This document shows, piece after piece, positions 10,844 through 22,981 of a DNA stretch of 64,000 nt. A program made the position numbers and the translations under genes. Every line of letters starts with the position of its first letter. Position 1 is the stretch's first letter. The notes under the pieces were generated by a model. The model was not told the DNA's origin and made no database searches. It was given only the letters and a program-made list of their open reading frames with translations. The stretch is from Lasioglossum baleicum (Eukaryota > Arthropoda > Insecta > Hymenoptera > Halictidae), in assembly GCF_051020765.1 (NCBI RefSeq), contig NC_134934.1, positions 10,492,001-10,556,000 on the forward strand, written 5' to 3'.

Positions 10844-11268
10844 ATGTCGATACCGGCATATGTCATTATATTTTGGGTAATTGGAACATTATGGGTGAGC
10901 CGTGCACCGATTGCATAAATTTGTTCTAATTATCTTGATCCTTTTATGAGGTTAATTTAAACTGTCTTACCGTTCTACGTGCAGACCGTGTACTATTGGT
11001 GTTCGGAAACTTTGCAAAGCCAAGACCGTAAAGCTATATTTAAACTAAATTCCGATAAAATGAGCAGCGCGGCATCTATCAATTTTTCGAAACTATCCGA
11101 AAATGAAGAGGATAGGAGTCGTAAGATACAAAAACTGAAGCAAGAGGTACATTACTTTTTGTCGTTACGCGTGATAATTAAAAAGGGGCTCGTTTATGAA
11201 AGTTTATATAAATCTCGTTGCAGATTAAAACCCGTTGGCCAAGCAGAACATCGATAAACACGGAGTAA
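10844..11268 (+). CDS. Small single-pass membrane protein, three exons, unknown function
   Basis: I infer a short spliced gene: exon 1 10,844-10,894, exon 2 10,985-11,146, exon 3 11,224-11,268. The donors are GTGAGC and GTACAT, both acceptors end in CAG, and all three exons join in phase 0 to give about 85 aa. The product starts MSIPAYVIIFWVIGTLW, continues TVYYWC, and so has one hydrophobic helix at roughly residues 3-22. A polar, Lys/Glu-rich, probably helical tail follows (LSENEEDRSRKIQKLKQE). An N-terminal anchor with a short charged tail is common among small mitochondrial or ER membrane proteins, but I do not recognise the family. The gene is compact and sits right after Mrto4 on the same strand. 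The last exon is the least certain part. Confidence 0.5.
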
Positions 11269-13274
11269 TGGAATTATAGAGAAGAGAATCAATAACCTTG
11301 CCGATATTCTTGTATCTGTAACGCGGCAAGATAATAAAATGACGTTCCTTTAACGATTATCGTTTCGTCATCATTTCCAGGACTGCAAGGGTGCGGGACA
11401 CGTCTTCTCATTTCTCGATAATACAAAGATGGGGTTTTTCAGTAGTCAAAAACGCTAGATAAAAGATCGATCTAGGGCGCTGTCTCCCTTTACGTTTACG
11501 AGGCGTAATTTGCATTATTCGGAAGCATAAAGCTGCGATTAATTCGTCATTTATTCTTCTGCTGGTTACAAGATATACGACGACTACTACAGATAGGAGT
11601 TTAGTTGCATCGTAACAGACAATATTACACCAATTATACAGAAACATGGAAATCACTACGTAGACAAGGTGCTGGCGATTGCACACGATTACCGATACAT
11701 GAACGCTATGCGCTATTCAACACGAAAACGAAACAATGCATCGAATCGGTCAATTTAACCATTGGGGGGCCACGAGTCATACAATTTATTCGTCGATTCA
11801 AGTCTGTTGTCGCGCGAAGCTACTCGATAAATATCTCGTACGTTTAGACAAGCAATTAGGTTGCATTTATTACGAAAGAAGCATTCGAAAATTGATTTTA
11901 GCTATTGAATAATTGCCGTTCAAGAACCTGAAGATTTTTAAAGTTTAAGACTCGACTGTATATCATCGATAAAGGTATCAGGAACGATTTCGTACACGAT
12001 TTCGTTTTACTCGCTTACTCGATAGAACACCTGCGTAAATATATATATATATATATATATTTGCGAAGTGTGTCGCCTGCGCAAGAGCATATAAAATTCC
12101 CACTAAAAAAATACGTGTATAAACAAAACTATAGATAGATTCAAATTTATTTGTACTATGTAATATCATGGTTAACAGAATAGATAAAATAATACTAGAA
12201 ATGAAACATTTTCAATAACTTATAAAATACCGTTTCTTGGTCGTTAGAATTATATACACTCTTTACAAAGCACTAATTAACATACTCTTTAAACCTAAAC
12301 GGATCGCCCGGGGCAATATTGGAAAAAAAAGACAGCATCGCGATTCTTGTTTCTCAACACTGTTTCGACTCTTTCCAAGGAACCGATCGAGTACGACGGT
12401 ACAAAGTCGTATCGTCTGATAACATGATTACTGGTACTTTCGTTTGTACGTAAATATAATAATTGTATTGTAGTATATAATAGTTTTCTTCGAGTAGTAA
12501 CAGTCCGAACGAAACTAAAAATACTATTCGAAACTCTATTCTTCTTTGGTTAAACGTAATTGTACTTTCTGTATCCTTCGATGGTACGAGCTAAAGATAT
12601 TTATTATTGCAGGGAAAAGAAAGAGCGAACGAAAACGATATAAAGATGGCGTTGCTCTTGCCCATGGGTGTTCTTACTTTTTTTTTTAGTGGTTTTGTTG
12701 TAGGAAACTTAGGTCAACTTAATCTATATCCTAATTATATCGACGTGTACCTAGACGATGCATTATGAAAGACAAAGGTGTACGTAATGTGTATCGCAAA
12801 AAACGACGACGCGTTCTCGAAGTAATTCAGCGTAGGAAAGTACATCATACCCAGAAGCACAACCGGTTCTCTCCTTCGTGCGAATCACGAGCCCGTTTTT
12901 TCTCTAGAAATGAGATCTGATTGACCGTTTTGTTGGACAAGTATACTTGCTATACTTTCACCGAGATATATCACAATACACAAAAACGAGGTAAAGAGTC
13001 TAGGATACATATATGGCAATCTCACAGCACGCTAATTCATCAACAGAGATCTCGTATAAAAATAAATAAGGATTTCTTAAACAAAGTGTTCTCGATAAAA
13101 CTAAAACTAAAAATAGCCATTACAAACTATATTACATACGCGATACGCTAGATCCTCGTGTCACAGAGCAACTATACGATTAAAACATTCTTATCATCGG
13201 TGAACTCGGACTAAAAAATGGAACGAAGCTTCTCGAGAAGAGCGAGCGGTAGAAGGGGCTTTCTGTTTTAGCTA
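11269..13274. other. Gene-free stretch with MITE relic and TA microsatellite
   Basis: 11,376-11,560 is a relic of the piggyBac-type repeat found at 19,570-19,852 (CCAGGACTGCAAGGGTGCGG, CTTCTCATTTCTCGATAA, TACGTTTACGAGGCGTAATT). 12,037-12,060 is a TA microsatellite. The remainder is AT-rich and may include the 3' untranslated region of lipin, which reads leftward from 14,454, but I cannot place its poly(A) site. Confidence 0.4.
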
Positions 13275-13928
13275 CAGTGACTCCCATTAATATTCGGACG
13301 CTCTAAAAAAAACGATAACCTTCTTAATATTGGACTATACGAATCGAACTTTTTTTCGGAAGCTAGAGCAATCAGTTTACTTACAGGATGTGAAAAGAAA
13401 CTTTATCGAAAATTGCAATTGGTTGGAATTGTAGAGAAAAACTAAAAGATTCTTTTCACAACTTTTTTATGTGGGCCTATATTGAAAATTTTTAAAATAC
13501 GTTTTGTAGATCTGTTTCAATTAAACATATCCTGGAAATTTCGTCGAAATCGGTCGACGTTGCAATGAGCTACAAGCGTTTAAAGATGGTAAAAATTGCA
13601 GATTAAGAATTTTTACTCTTCCAATATCTGTCATTTCTCCCCGCATCAACCGATTTCGATGAAACTTTCACAATGCATACAACCCACACAGATCTACAAA
13701 AGACATTTTTTGAAATTTCAATATAGGCCGGCATAAAAAAAGTTGTAAAATGCAACATTTAGTATTTTCTCTACAATTCTGGCCAAATGTAACTTTTGAA
13801 AAAATTTCTTTTCACATCCTGTAGCAAACTAGTTGCTCTAGCTTTCCAAAAAAGTTCAAATCGCATGGTCCAATATTTCAAAAGTTATGGTGTTTTTAAG
13901 AGTGTCCGAATATTAGTGGGAGTCACTG
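13275..13928. mobile_element. Tc1-like foldback MITE, CAGTGACTCCCA family, 654 bp
   Basis: Flanked by TA on both sides (13,273-13,274 and 13,929-13,930). The termini are long imperfect inverted repeats starting CAGTGACTCCCA and containing TAATATTCGGAC or close variants. The inner halves are also inverted copies of each other (ACAGGATGTGAAAAGAAA versus its complement near 13,806). No transposase frame. Related copies are at 14,692-15,146 and, truncated, at 7,313. Confidence 0.8.
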
Positions 13929-14453
13929 TATGTTACGTCGCGGTAAACGCGCCAACAACGTTATCAACGATCGCAAACGAGCGATCCGTTTCGTCAGTAT
14001 CGAAACGGATGTGTAACAACGAAATCAACCTTTCAACCAAGAAGAAACGTGCCCTGCTCTCTGTACCCCGGTCATTATTCTTACATAATCGAGCGGTCGA
14101 GGAGGAAAGTAAACGTTCTTCCGTTCGAATATAATTGGAATGTGATCGAATCGAATAGAATAGAATCGTTAGAGAACAATGGCGAGAGATCGTCGATGTC
14201 GCGTTAGCGTTATATTTAGTGTTTTATCATTATTTAGTGTCTTCCGACGAACAGAACACACCGAAACGTTAAGCTTACGATCGCGTAGCAAACACATCGA
14301 GAAACAAGTTGCACCAAGCAACAACGCTATAGCCGATTAATATGTGGGAGTATAAAAAGTAGCTAAATACCGACGATCGTTTGTTTTTTTTGTTCTTATT
14401 ACGAATAGATTATCGTTTTGCGCCGGTGTGAAACCACGTACACACGTTTATCC

Positions 14454-17400
14454 TTAGTAGACAGTCCGAGTTTGAGCATAAAGTTCCTCCAGCGACGCCA
14501 GTTCCGGTATCGGGTCTCGCCAGTACGCGAAATTGCTGAACTCGTCAGCGGCGTCTACCCTCCACGCTGGGAATAAATGGTCGACTATGTAGCTCATGTT
14601 CGAGTACCTGAAAAAAATAATGCAAACATACCTTTATAGCGATTTATCATTTTATTCGTTCGTCTGTCTGTCTGTCGGTCCGTCGAAGGTACAGTGACTT
14701 CCACTAATATTCGGACATTCTTAAAAACACCATAACCCCTTTTCAATATTAAACTATGCGATTTGAACTTTTTTGGGAAGCTAAAGCAATTAGATTACTA
14801 TATACAGGATATGAAAAGGAATTTTTCCAAAAATTGCATTTGGTCGGAATTGTAGAGAAAATATTAAAAGTTGCATTTTACAACTTTTTTATAGAGGGTG
14901 GTCCACCTAAATATCTCCTCTAATTGTAGGGGTACAACAAATATTTTGTATGCTTGAAAAATACAACTTTTAGCATTTTCTCTGCAATTCCGACAACTTG
15001 CAGTTTTCTTCAAAAATTTTTGTCAAGTAGTTTTGTCTGTAGCAAACCAATTGTTCTAGCTTCTCCAAAAATTTCAAGTCGTGTATTTCAATATTAAAAA
15101 AGTTATGGTGTTTCTAAGAGTGTCCGAATATTAGTGGGAGTCACTGTATGTACAATGAGAGAAACGATACAGAAGGATCGAGTGAAACGTCGAGCTGTTC
15201 GTTAGAGAGATGCTATATCCTTCGTACACTAGGGGAATAAACATCGGATAAAATACACAGAGACAGATATTATCGTAAAAATCGTGATGATGGCGTGGGT
15301 CTTGAGATGCGTACGATGGTACAGCCGTTAGAGACTACTGGTTTCCTCCTGTTCGAGAACGATGAACGAAAAAAAACACACATTCATGTGACAGAGGTGT
15401 TAATGTCGAAGATTTAGTCTCGAAAAAAATGTATCGTGCACTCGGTGGGAGATACGTGCGATTCTCACGCAATCATGTACTCTGATCGTTTCTTTTTTTT
15501 TGTTGATGAATTCTACTTCCAAGAGAGCCTTGAGAGACGGTGAAAGCGACGGCGATCGATCGATTCGATGTGTGCGCGACACTCGGGAAGATGACGACGT
15601 TATTCGGACACTGTTGATGATGAGTGGAGTCCGGTGAGAGTTCGTGTAAGTGACAAAAGAAGCGGCTGCAGGACGTAACAACAAGTGCTTACCCTATAAA
15701 TCGTAAGAAGACAGGTGTGGATGTTGTCGCATAACCAAACACATCATACAACACATGTACTAATGACGTTGACTTGAGAGACGGGACGAGTATAAATTTC
15801 AAGATGCCTCGCCACTCGACGAAGTTACGTGCTTTGGTTTTATAAACCCTCCCGCGCGCGCGGACTTTGTTTTCTTCTTTGTAGCGTATCTTTTGCAACA
15901 GAGTATCACTCTATGGAACATGTACGTGGACACGAAAGCACACGGAGACTCCTCGAAAGGCGACCGGTTATAAAAACTAGTTTGGAATCTATTTGTGTGT
16001 GGTATCGTTGTCTCCACGCTACGTAGAAAATACATTGTTCTATCTAATGGTTCCCGGAATGAGGTAGATAGTTAGCTGTTTCTACGAGACAGATTCCCGG
16101 GCCAATGCTGCACGATTAATGCTGCCTCGTGTGGACGTCGTTATCGCAACATGACTAAGTGGATCAACATTATAACACAGTTATGGTTGTGCCGCCATCA
16201 GTAGCAGTTTCGTACAGGCAGTGGCGGGAACAACTCATTGACGATATCGCACTGACACGCGTAGCTGGAAACACAGAAATATCCGTCCTATGAGTACATC
16301 TTTTTCCCCGAAAGAATCACCGTGTAGATAGTCTTCCCATCGAATTACTAAACTCCTTCGTTTCCGAAAAGTTTTGGTGGAAACGTAAAGAGAGCAGTCG
16401 CGCGTCCGGATCTATTCGTCTAGAAATGCGCTAATAGATGCGTTACAGATATGGTGATATACTAATGCGGCGACATGCAGTAATATCGTAGAAAGCATTT
16501 AATCGTTAACGTACTACCGAAGAACCGATACTGTCGTAACGCATATCGTTTTCCGGCTGAATATACTTGATCAGACTTTAATCGATCGAACACGAACAGC
16601 CGTGAAAAATTGACGAACACGGAGAAAATTCGTTGAAAAGAATAATAGAATTACTTACGAGGATTGGAATGTCTGCGTTAATTCGTGCTTTAATTCACCT
16701 CTGTGGTTTATAGTGAATATTCGCATAGTAGGAATTCCGACAGCCCGGTACGCCCATACATCCTGCAAGACGAACGGAAATGAGCAACGAGATTGGTCCT
16801 GTTCGCTAATCGTTAGACCGCGGATCTTTACGCAAAGGAAAAATTGTCTGCATAAATTCAATGTTGTTTCTTTCCTTAATGATTTTAATAGACGTGAAAT
16901 CATATATTGACATCTTCAGATAAGCATGGGCCAGCAGCCCCCGATCCGATTTTCCTGATTCCTGTCTTAAAACATCGTTTTATGTCTAAAAAAACATTGT
17001 GTAAAATTTCATGTCTATCCCCACCGAAATTTTTTTAACTATCTTCCCCTGGGTTGACACTTTATTTTTTTTGACACTGTTCCACCAAACGGACACTTCT
17101 GAGATTTCTATACAATATTTTAGAATTTTTTGGTAGGTGTCAATCCAGGGGAAGATAGTTAAAAAAATTCCCAAAAAATTAATTAATTATTTTCAACTAT
17201 AAATCATTAGCAAAAAATTCTGAAAAAAATCTCAAATATAGAGTGTATCTATATCTTTTGTTTGCCGTTCATCCCATGTCGATATCTTTTCTCGTTTCAG
17301 AGCAAATTGCATTTAAGTGCGCGAGAATTTACCTCAATATCATCCCTATCGGTGGGGGTAGACATTTTAAATTTTACACAATGTTTTTTTAGACATAAAA

Positions 17401-20400
17401 CGATGTTTTAAGACAGTAATCAGGAAAATCCGGCTATACCCAACAATTTTGGGTATATTTTGCAACAATTTTCTATTACAATTAAATGCATAAAGATCCG
17501 CAGTCTGCTGATCACAGAAAAATAACAGTTACATACATTGATTCGATTTCCGTAGCCAGCGTAGAACGGCTTCGAGCCTTCTGGGAACAACGCTTGAATA
17601 TCGCTAAGGCAGGATATTTTAAACTCTTCGGGTTTCTTCTCGATAACCTCGCGGTGGAATGCTGAAATCAAGCTCGTCGGATTGAGGAGGAGCGGACCCT
17701 CGGGTAACGATAGATCGCCCTGCTTGATGCTCGCCAGATATTCCCTGGTGACTCTGGCCTGGCCGATCGCTCTTGCCGAGAGATAGAGCAGCTTATAGCC
17801 GTTATTCTTAATTTTCGTGAATAATTGAGCAACTCCCGATTGAGCCCAGTCCTTGCCAACGATCGGCAAAATGTGACCCAGGACATCTGACTTCGTAATA
17901 GTCCCGTCGATGTCGGAGATGACGATTTTGTCGTCCCATCTCCATTTGTAAATATGACACTTGCAACGGGTCGTTCCTTGGTAAGCCGTGGTCACGCTGA
18001 AAACGACTTCGTTGGCCCCGTATTTTAAATTAAGACTTGCCTGCAAACAACGAACACGTTCGGAATAATAGAGCGTCAGATTTTGGTATCGGCATCGTAT
18101 TAACACTAACCGTACCGCGACACATTGTTTACTTTTTAATTATTGAAATTATAAAGATGCTTCCATTAGAAATTATGCAATAAATTTCTTTATTCGAGCA
18201 CGCGTTATTATAAAAATTGTAAGCAATCTAAAAAGATTCAGTCTTGGAATTTTTATAAAACAAAATGTATATATATCCGGTACGATTAGTGTTAAATTGC
18301 GGCAATAACAAAAGATACACATACTATTTGGACAGACGACAGTCTCAAAGTTTTACGATACTTGTCGGTGGATTCGTAATAAGGTCTTCGTTCCTTAGGT
18401 ATTTTAACGCCCTGAGATTTATTCTGATTGCTATCGGAGTCTTCGCTGCCGCTGTAACCTTCGCCCTCCCTTTCCCGGTTTTTCTCGACTTCGACGCAAC
18501 CTGTCGCGGCTTTGTCGCTTTCTTTCCCCATCTCGATCACGGACACAGCCTCCGTGATTTGATCGACATCTCTAGACGATGTTTCGTCGCCAGGTGTACT
18601 CTCCTTGGATTCGATCAATTGCTCCGGTGGTTGTAGAGCGGCTGTTCCTCCGTCGACTGTAATATTTAGGATGAGGCGTATTAATATCAGAGATCCCTAT
18701 TCAAAACCGCGATCTCTAATCAATAGACTGTGGATCTTTACGCAAAATAAAAAATGTTTGCATTGATTGCAAGACACAGGAGCCAAATAGAAAATTTCCA
18801 TTTAGCTTAATTTTCTTATTAAGCTGAAAATAATACACTGATGTCCTTAAATCTCTTTTCAACATGCCCATTCTTTTACATTATACGTACCCATTTTTGT
18901 CACGAATGCATAAAACCCGCAGTCTACTAATTAACATCGGTATCGTTCGAATTAACAATCGTGATAAAAGCATGTTACCTTGACTAAGCTCTTGAGGCTT
19001 TTTCGACGGTTGCGTGGAACGTCTCCACGAGAACCAGGAACTATAACCGCTGCGACTTTCGGGCTTGCCATTGTTTTCTTGCTTCTTTTCTTCGTGCACC
19101 GGCAGAGGCATGCATTGGGCGTACAGATTTTTTATTGTAGTTTGCGGTAAGTGTCTTTGGAAAGCAGCGTATGTTATCACAATTGGGCAAGCTGTAGTCC
19201 AATTGTAAAACTTTCCATTGATCTTTACGACTAGATTCGGATTCTCGTATAATTTCGGATCGGAGCATATGTCCTCGAACTGGAGCAAGTTCTGATGGAA
19301 AGTTTCCTTGGAAGGACCGTTCTCGGAGTCCAAACCGCCGCACAACGATAAGCTGACGTCCATGCTGTTGTCGAATATCGTATGCTTCGGTTCCTCGAAA
19401 TCGCTGTCCAGCGATTTTGGCCTTCCGATGGCTCCCATTACGCTGTTCGGGCTTTGGGGTAAACTCGGTCCATTGCCCGATTCGGTGTCTTCCTCGTCCA
19501 CGGCTTTTCTGTCTGGAGAACGACATTATGATCATAATAAGTTCTTTCTCGTTGTATTCAGCAATTTAAGAGGGTCGACTCTCGTTTCCAGGATTGCAAT
19601 GCTCATTTTTAATCAAATTTCCCATTTTTACGTTTACGAGACGTTTACGAACCTGCGCGTGTAGCTATTTTCATAAGCCGAATAGTGCAAATTACGCATC
19701 GTAAACGTAAAAATAGGACTTTTGAGGGCGATTGCGGCATAGATTGATCTTTTATTCAGAGCTGTTGACTACTTAAAAAGCCCATCTTTGCCTTATCGAG
19801 AAATGAGAAGGCGCATCTTGCATCCTTGCAATCTTGGGAACGAGTCTACCCCTTAATAAGATAATTAAAAGAAGGAAGACATTTTTATTTGGCTCCTGTG
19901 TCTTGCAATCAATGCAAACATTCTTTATGTTGTATAAGGGTCATAGATAAGTTGCATTATTCGGAAGCATAAAGGCGTGTAGCTACTTTCACAAAGCTGC
20001 GACAGCTACATGCTGCTGAATAACACAAATTACGCCTCGCAAACGTAAAAATAGGACTTTCGAGGGAGACACCATCGCATAAAAACATTATCGAGAGATG
20101 AGAAGGCGCATCTCGTACCCTTGTAACCCTAGAAACGACTCCACCCCCTTAACGTTACATTTGAAACACTCTCGCAGCCAGTGATTTATACCTTTCACGG
20201 CAGTCGGGCCTCTGTGAGAAGAAGGGAAGTAGAGCGCCGCGACTTCAAGGTCCAGTTCGTCGGCGTTTATGTCGCGCAAATAAATTCCTTCGGATTCCGG
20301 GTTGTGTCTCACGCGAGAAGTCTTCTTCATGAAGGAGAACATTCCGCTGAGCATGGAGCGATGTGCTTCTGCTATAATCAAACCAATTAATTTAGCAAAT

Positions 20401-22338
20401 CGAACAGGAATATGTATAGATAGCTCGAACGTAATTGACTAACTGTTGTTTGGCTGATTAACCGCGTTCGACGAGTTCAATGAATTTCTGTGGGACGCGT
20501 GCGCCGTTTCTGTGAGACTCGGCAGCTCGCCCCATTTCCAACTCTGCTGAAGATCCTCTCCTACCGTGTTGTCTTGCGTGATCTTTCGCATTTCGAACTC
20601 CGTGTCGGACTGGATCGGCGAACATGGTCTGGAGTCCTGATTCCTGTTCGCATACGATAGTAATTAATGAAAGGGACATTCGTGGTCTCGAGAGAAGCAC
20701 GATGTTTACGCGTACTTGGTAACCTCGGTGTCACTGAAGAAATGGAAGTCCGTCTCCGGCCGAGTTTCAGACGGCTCTTGCATCGGGGCGGAAGGCTCGG
20801 CAGGCGGCGTGCTCTTCTTCTCCATTTCCGGAACCGGGCTCGGTCCCTTCAACATCTTTCATACAATGTTTATATTAATATACCAGTCTCTAGAAGGACA
20901 ACGTCACCTCCTTGCACTCCAAACAAATTAATTAAAGAATGATAACAGAAAATATATATTTATAAGGGTAGATTGAAGTAGATTGAAGTAATTTTGAATG
21001 TGAATGGGCCCGTCCAAACTGGTTCAGGTCCGTACAAAGCATTAGGAGTGCGAAGAGTTGAATTTTATTCCGTGGAACTTACCGGTTCGACGACAGGGTC
21101 GTCCTGAATGGACACGTCGTTCTCGCTAACTTCCGTTTGACTGCTGCTGCCGTTGCTAGCCTTCCTGTGGGATCCCTTCTTCCTCATGATGCTCTTCCTT
21201 TTCCGCTTCCTTTTCGTGGAATTGTTACTCTTGTTTTCCTCGACCGTTTCATCCTTCGAGTTTTTCTTGCTCAACGACGAGTTCGACTCGTCGCTGGACT
21301 TCTCTTTCGCGCTGCTCTGTACGTCGTCCGTGATCGGTCTGAAGTCGTTCTTCACTACGCTAATCTTGCGAATCCTATCCGAGGAAGTCACAGCGACGAA
21401 CGACTTGGGAGTCGACGCGGTAACTGGACGAGCCTCGACCTCGTTCATACCTTCCATGTCAAAGATTTCTTCAACATTCTTCAGTGACTCTTGCTTCTCC
21501 TCTTCCTTGTCTTTCCAGTCGCTCAACAACGCTATCTCAAACTTGTGCCTCTGTTCGACCGGTAACTCTGGGAAGTTTTCCTTGAACAATCTGTCCTTGT
21601 CTTCGTTTCCCAGAGCGGAGTATTGTTCACGAATCAACTGCTGTTTTTGAAAGGTGGATATATTGCCAAAATTCTCTTTGAACATCTTGTCTCTTTCCTC
21701 CGCTGTCAAAGAAGCTGTTTCGAGCCACTTTTCTCTGCGCTCTGCAGGAAGATCGGAGAACTCTTCGATGAGAAACTGTTCCCGTTGGTCCGGAGGTAAA
21801 GCGGACATCTGATCCCACTTCTCTTTCTCTATAGACAGAACCGATTCTAGCAGAATCTTGTCTCTTTGTTCTCGAGGCACTTTGGAGAGAACGTTGAATC
21901 TGGATTGCGGGAAACATGCATCGTCTTGAATGGGGCCGCAGGCCAAGTGAGGTGGAATCTCTATGTCGGCTGGAGATCCATCGGAGCCAATTTCTTCCAC
22001 GAAGAAAGCTTCTCCGGAGTCTCCCAGCTTCATGTGAATCTGCCTCGGTTCTCCGTTGATCTCTATGTCCACCTGCGAATGCATCGGCAAGAGTTACCTG
22101 ATTGTTCTTCGGAGGAAAACGATTGGAGAGAAGAAGTACGAAGAAATTTGAGACTCACCACTTTCTCCCTGGAGCGGAGAACACCCAGTTTTCCGAAACG
22201 CACGTGAAAGGGCGAACAGGTGAACGATCCATCGGGCTGCTCGACGACGACGACGTCGATGGCACCGGTGAGCGTCGCCGCGTTGATTTCATTGTAAAAG
22301 TCTCGAAAATTACTAATAAACTTACCAATATAGTTCAT
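14454..22338 (-). CDS. Lpin: Lipin, Mg2+-dependent phosphatidate phosphatase
   Basis: Lipin converts phosphatidic acid to diacylglycerol at the ER and, in some species, acts in the nucleus as a co-regulator. Ten coding exons are read: 22,338-22,159; 22,072-21,083; 20,855-20,716; 20,643-20,444; 20,371-20,192; 19,503-18,979; 18,656-18,325; 18,040-17,537; 16,762-16,659; 14,607-14,454. Phases agree throughout, giving 1,102 aa. N-LIP covers residues ~1-105 (start MNYIGKFISNFRDFYNEINA, then CSPFHVRFGKLGVLRSREK). A basic nuclear-localisation-like cluster KRKRKRK lies at ~347. C-LIP contains SWFSWRR, the catalytic DIDGT at 892-896 within a HAD-type phosphatase fold, SARAIG, and GYGNRINDVWAYRAVGIP. 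Residues ~122-246 are 16-residue repeats, which I do not know from other lipins. Introns hold several MITEs. The ATG at 22,347 would add three residues; the family start favours 22,338. Confidence 0.97.
14692..15146. mobile_element. Tc1-like MITE, CAGTGACTCCCA family, in last lipin intron
   Basis: TA-flanked (14,690-14,691 and 15,147-15,148). Termini are CAGTGACTTCCACTAATATT and the complement of CAGTGACTCCCACTAATATT. It is 455 bp, noncoding, and a shorter version of the 13,275 copy. It lies between lipin exons 9 and 10. Confidence 0.8.
15149..16658. other. Lipin intron 9, unique part
   Basis: Remainder of the intron between lipin exons 9 and 10. Short frames on both strands show no domain. 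A T-run at 15,487-15,500 and a CGCG run near 15,855 are the only simple features. No nested gene is supported. Confidence 0.4.
16814..17507. mobile_element. hAT-type MITE (TAGACTGCGGAT family) split by a nested foldback element
   Basis: Left end TAGACCGCGGATCTTTACGC and right end TGCATAAAGATCCGCAGTCTG are the MITE termini. Flanks CTAATCGT and CTGATCAC match at 5 of 8. Inside, ~16,946-17,024 and ~17,351-17,433 are inverted copies (GTCTTAAAACATCGTTTTAT versus its complement). A second inner pair, around CTATCTTCCCCTGGGTTGAC (~17,040) and its near-complement (~17,145), forms another inverted repeat. It lies in the lipin intron between exons 8 and 9. Confidence 0.65.
18724..18926. mobile_element. 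hAT-type MITE, TAGACTGCGGAT family, in lipin intron
   Basis: Ends are TAGACTGTGGATCTTTACGC and the complement of TAGACTGCGGGTTTTATGC. Flanks CTAATCAA (18,716-18,723) and CTAATTAA (18,927-18,934) match at 7 of 8. The 203 bp element lies between lipin exons 6 and 7. Confidence 0.8.
19570..19852. mobile_element. piggyBac-type MITE in lipin intron 5
   Basis: Flanked by TTAA on both sides (19,566-19,569 and 19,853-19,856), the piggyBac target duplication. The termini are related inverted sequences: GAGGGTCGACTCTCGTTTCC at the left, and the complement of GGGGTAGACTCGTTCCC at the right. It is noncoding. Related relics lie at 535-590, 11,376-11,560 and 19,950-20,148. Confidence 0.6.
19857..20148. 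repeat. Composite of hAT-MITE half and piggyBac-MITE right half
   Basis: 19,857-19,940 matches the right interior of the TAGACTGCGGAT family (GGCTCCTGTGTCTTGCAATC) but lacks its terminus. 19,950-20,148 matches the piggyBac-type MITE (CGCATAAAAACATTATCGAG, GAGAAGGCGCATCTCG, then CCACCCCC before TTAA at 20,149-20,152). It looks like nested, partly deleted insertions beside lipin exon 5. Confidence 0.5.
21515..21889 (-). repeat. Coding 16-residue tandem repeats inside lipin
   Basis: Lipin residues ~122-246 fall into about seven units of 14-16 residues following the pattern L-x-x-E-x-R-x-K-x-x-x-E-x-F-x-x. Examples are LPPDQREQFLIEEFSD, LPAERREKWLETAS, LTAEERDKMFKENFGN, LGNEDKDRLFKENFPE and LPVEQRHKFEIALLSD. 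They are highly charged and likely helical. All lie within the single long exon 2. Confidence 0.85.
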
Positions 22339-22910
22339 GCTATACATGTTTGTACCGACTTTTGATCAGGTTCGTTCTCGAAAAGGGTGCACTCGACGGT
22401 GAATTCGACCGCGACGATCGAACAACCACTTTTCAAACGAAATCGACACACGAGACGAAAGACACACGATTCACCGCGTTGTACGTTCCGAGATATTTAC
22501 TTAACCATGTTGGAGAACCGAATTTCGACGGCATCCAAGTGGTTCCGCGAGGTGCAACGATCGTCGAGGAGAAACTGCGACGAGGAGGCGATCGCTGTCC
22601 GATGAACTTTGAAACCGAATTTTCGAGGGCTTCGCGATTAAAGCTATGTCACCGACTCGGAACGGTCGCGAACTGTCAACGAATCGCCGGCGGACTATCG
22701 CGAAGAAACACCGAGCGTCGATTTACGACGCGATCACTGTGTTACACTCCGTGGCGTGAGAGTAGACGATCTACGAAGAAAGCGAACCCTCGGTGAGAGG
22801 ATATTCGCCAGTCGAACCGAAGGGAGAGCGTATCCTTTGTTCCTGGAAGGTTCGCTGAGAAATCCGATCAAGCACCAGCAGACGGTGGTCCAAGTTGACG
22901 TTAGAACCGA

Positions 22911-22981
22911 TCACGTGGCCCGTCTCGGCCAATCACAAGCTCGATGCGCGTCGCTCGATAAGACGCGTGCCGTCACGTGAC
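22911..22981. promoter_or_regulatory. E-box/CCAAT cluster upstream of lipin
   Basis: GTCACGTGAC at 22,972-22,981 is a perfect palindrome matching the CLEAR/MiT-TFE consensus. TCACGTGG lies at 22,911-22,918 and CCAATCAC at ~22,929. The cluster is ~570-640 bp upstream of the lipin start codon in a CpG-rich area, so it is a plausible promoter. The motifs are seen; the factor and target are inference. Confidence 0.4.
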
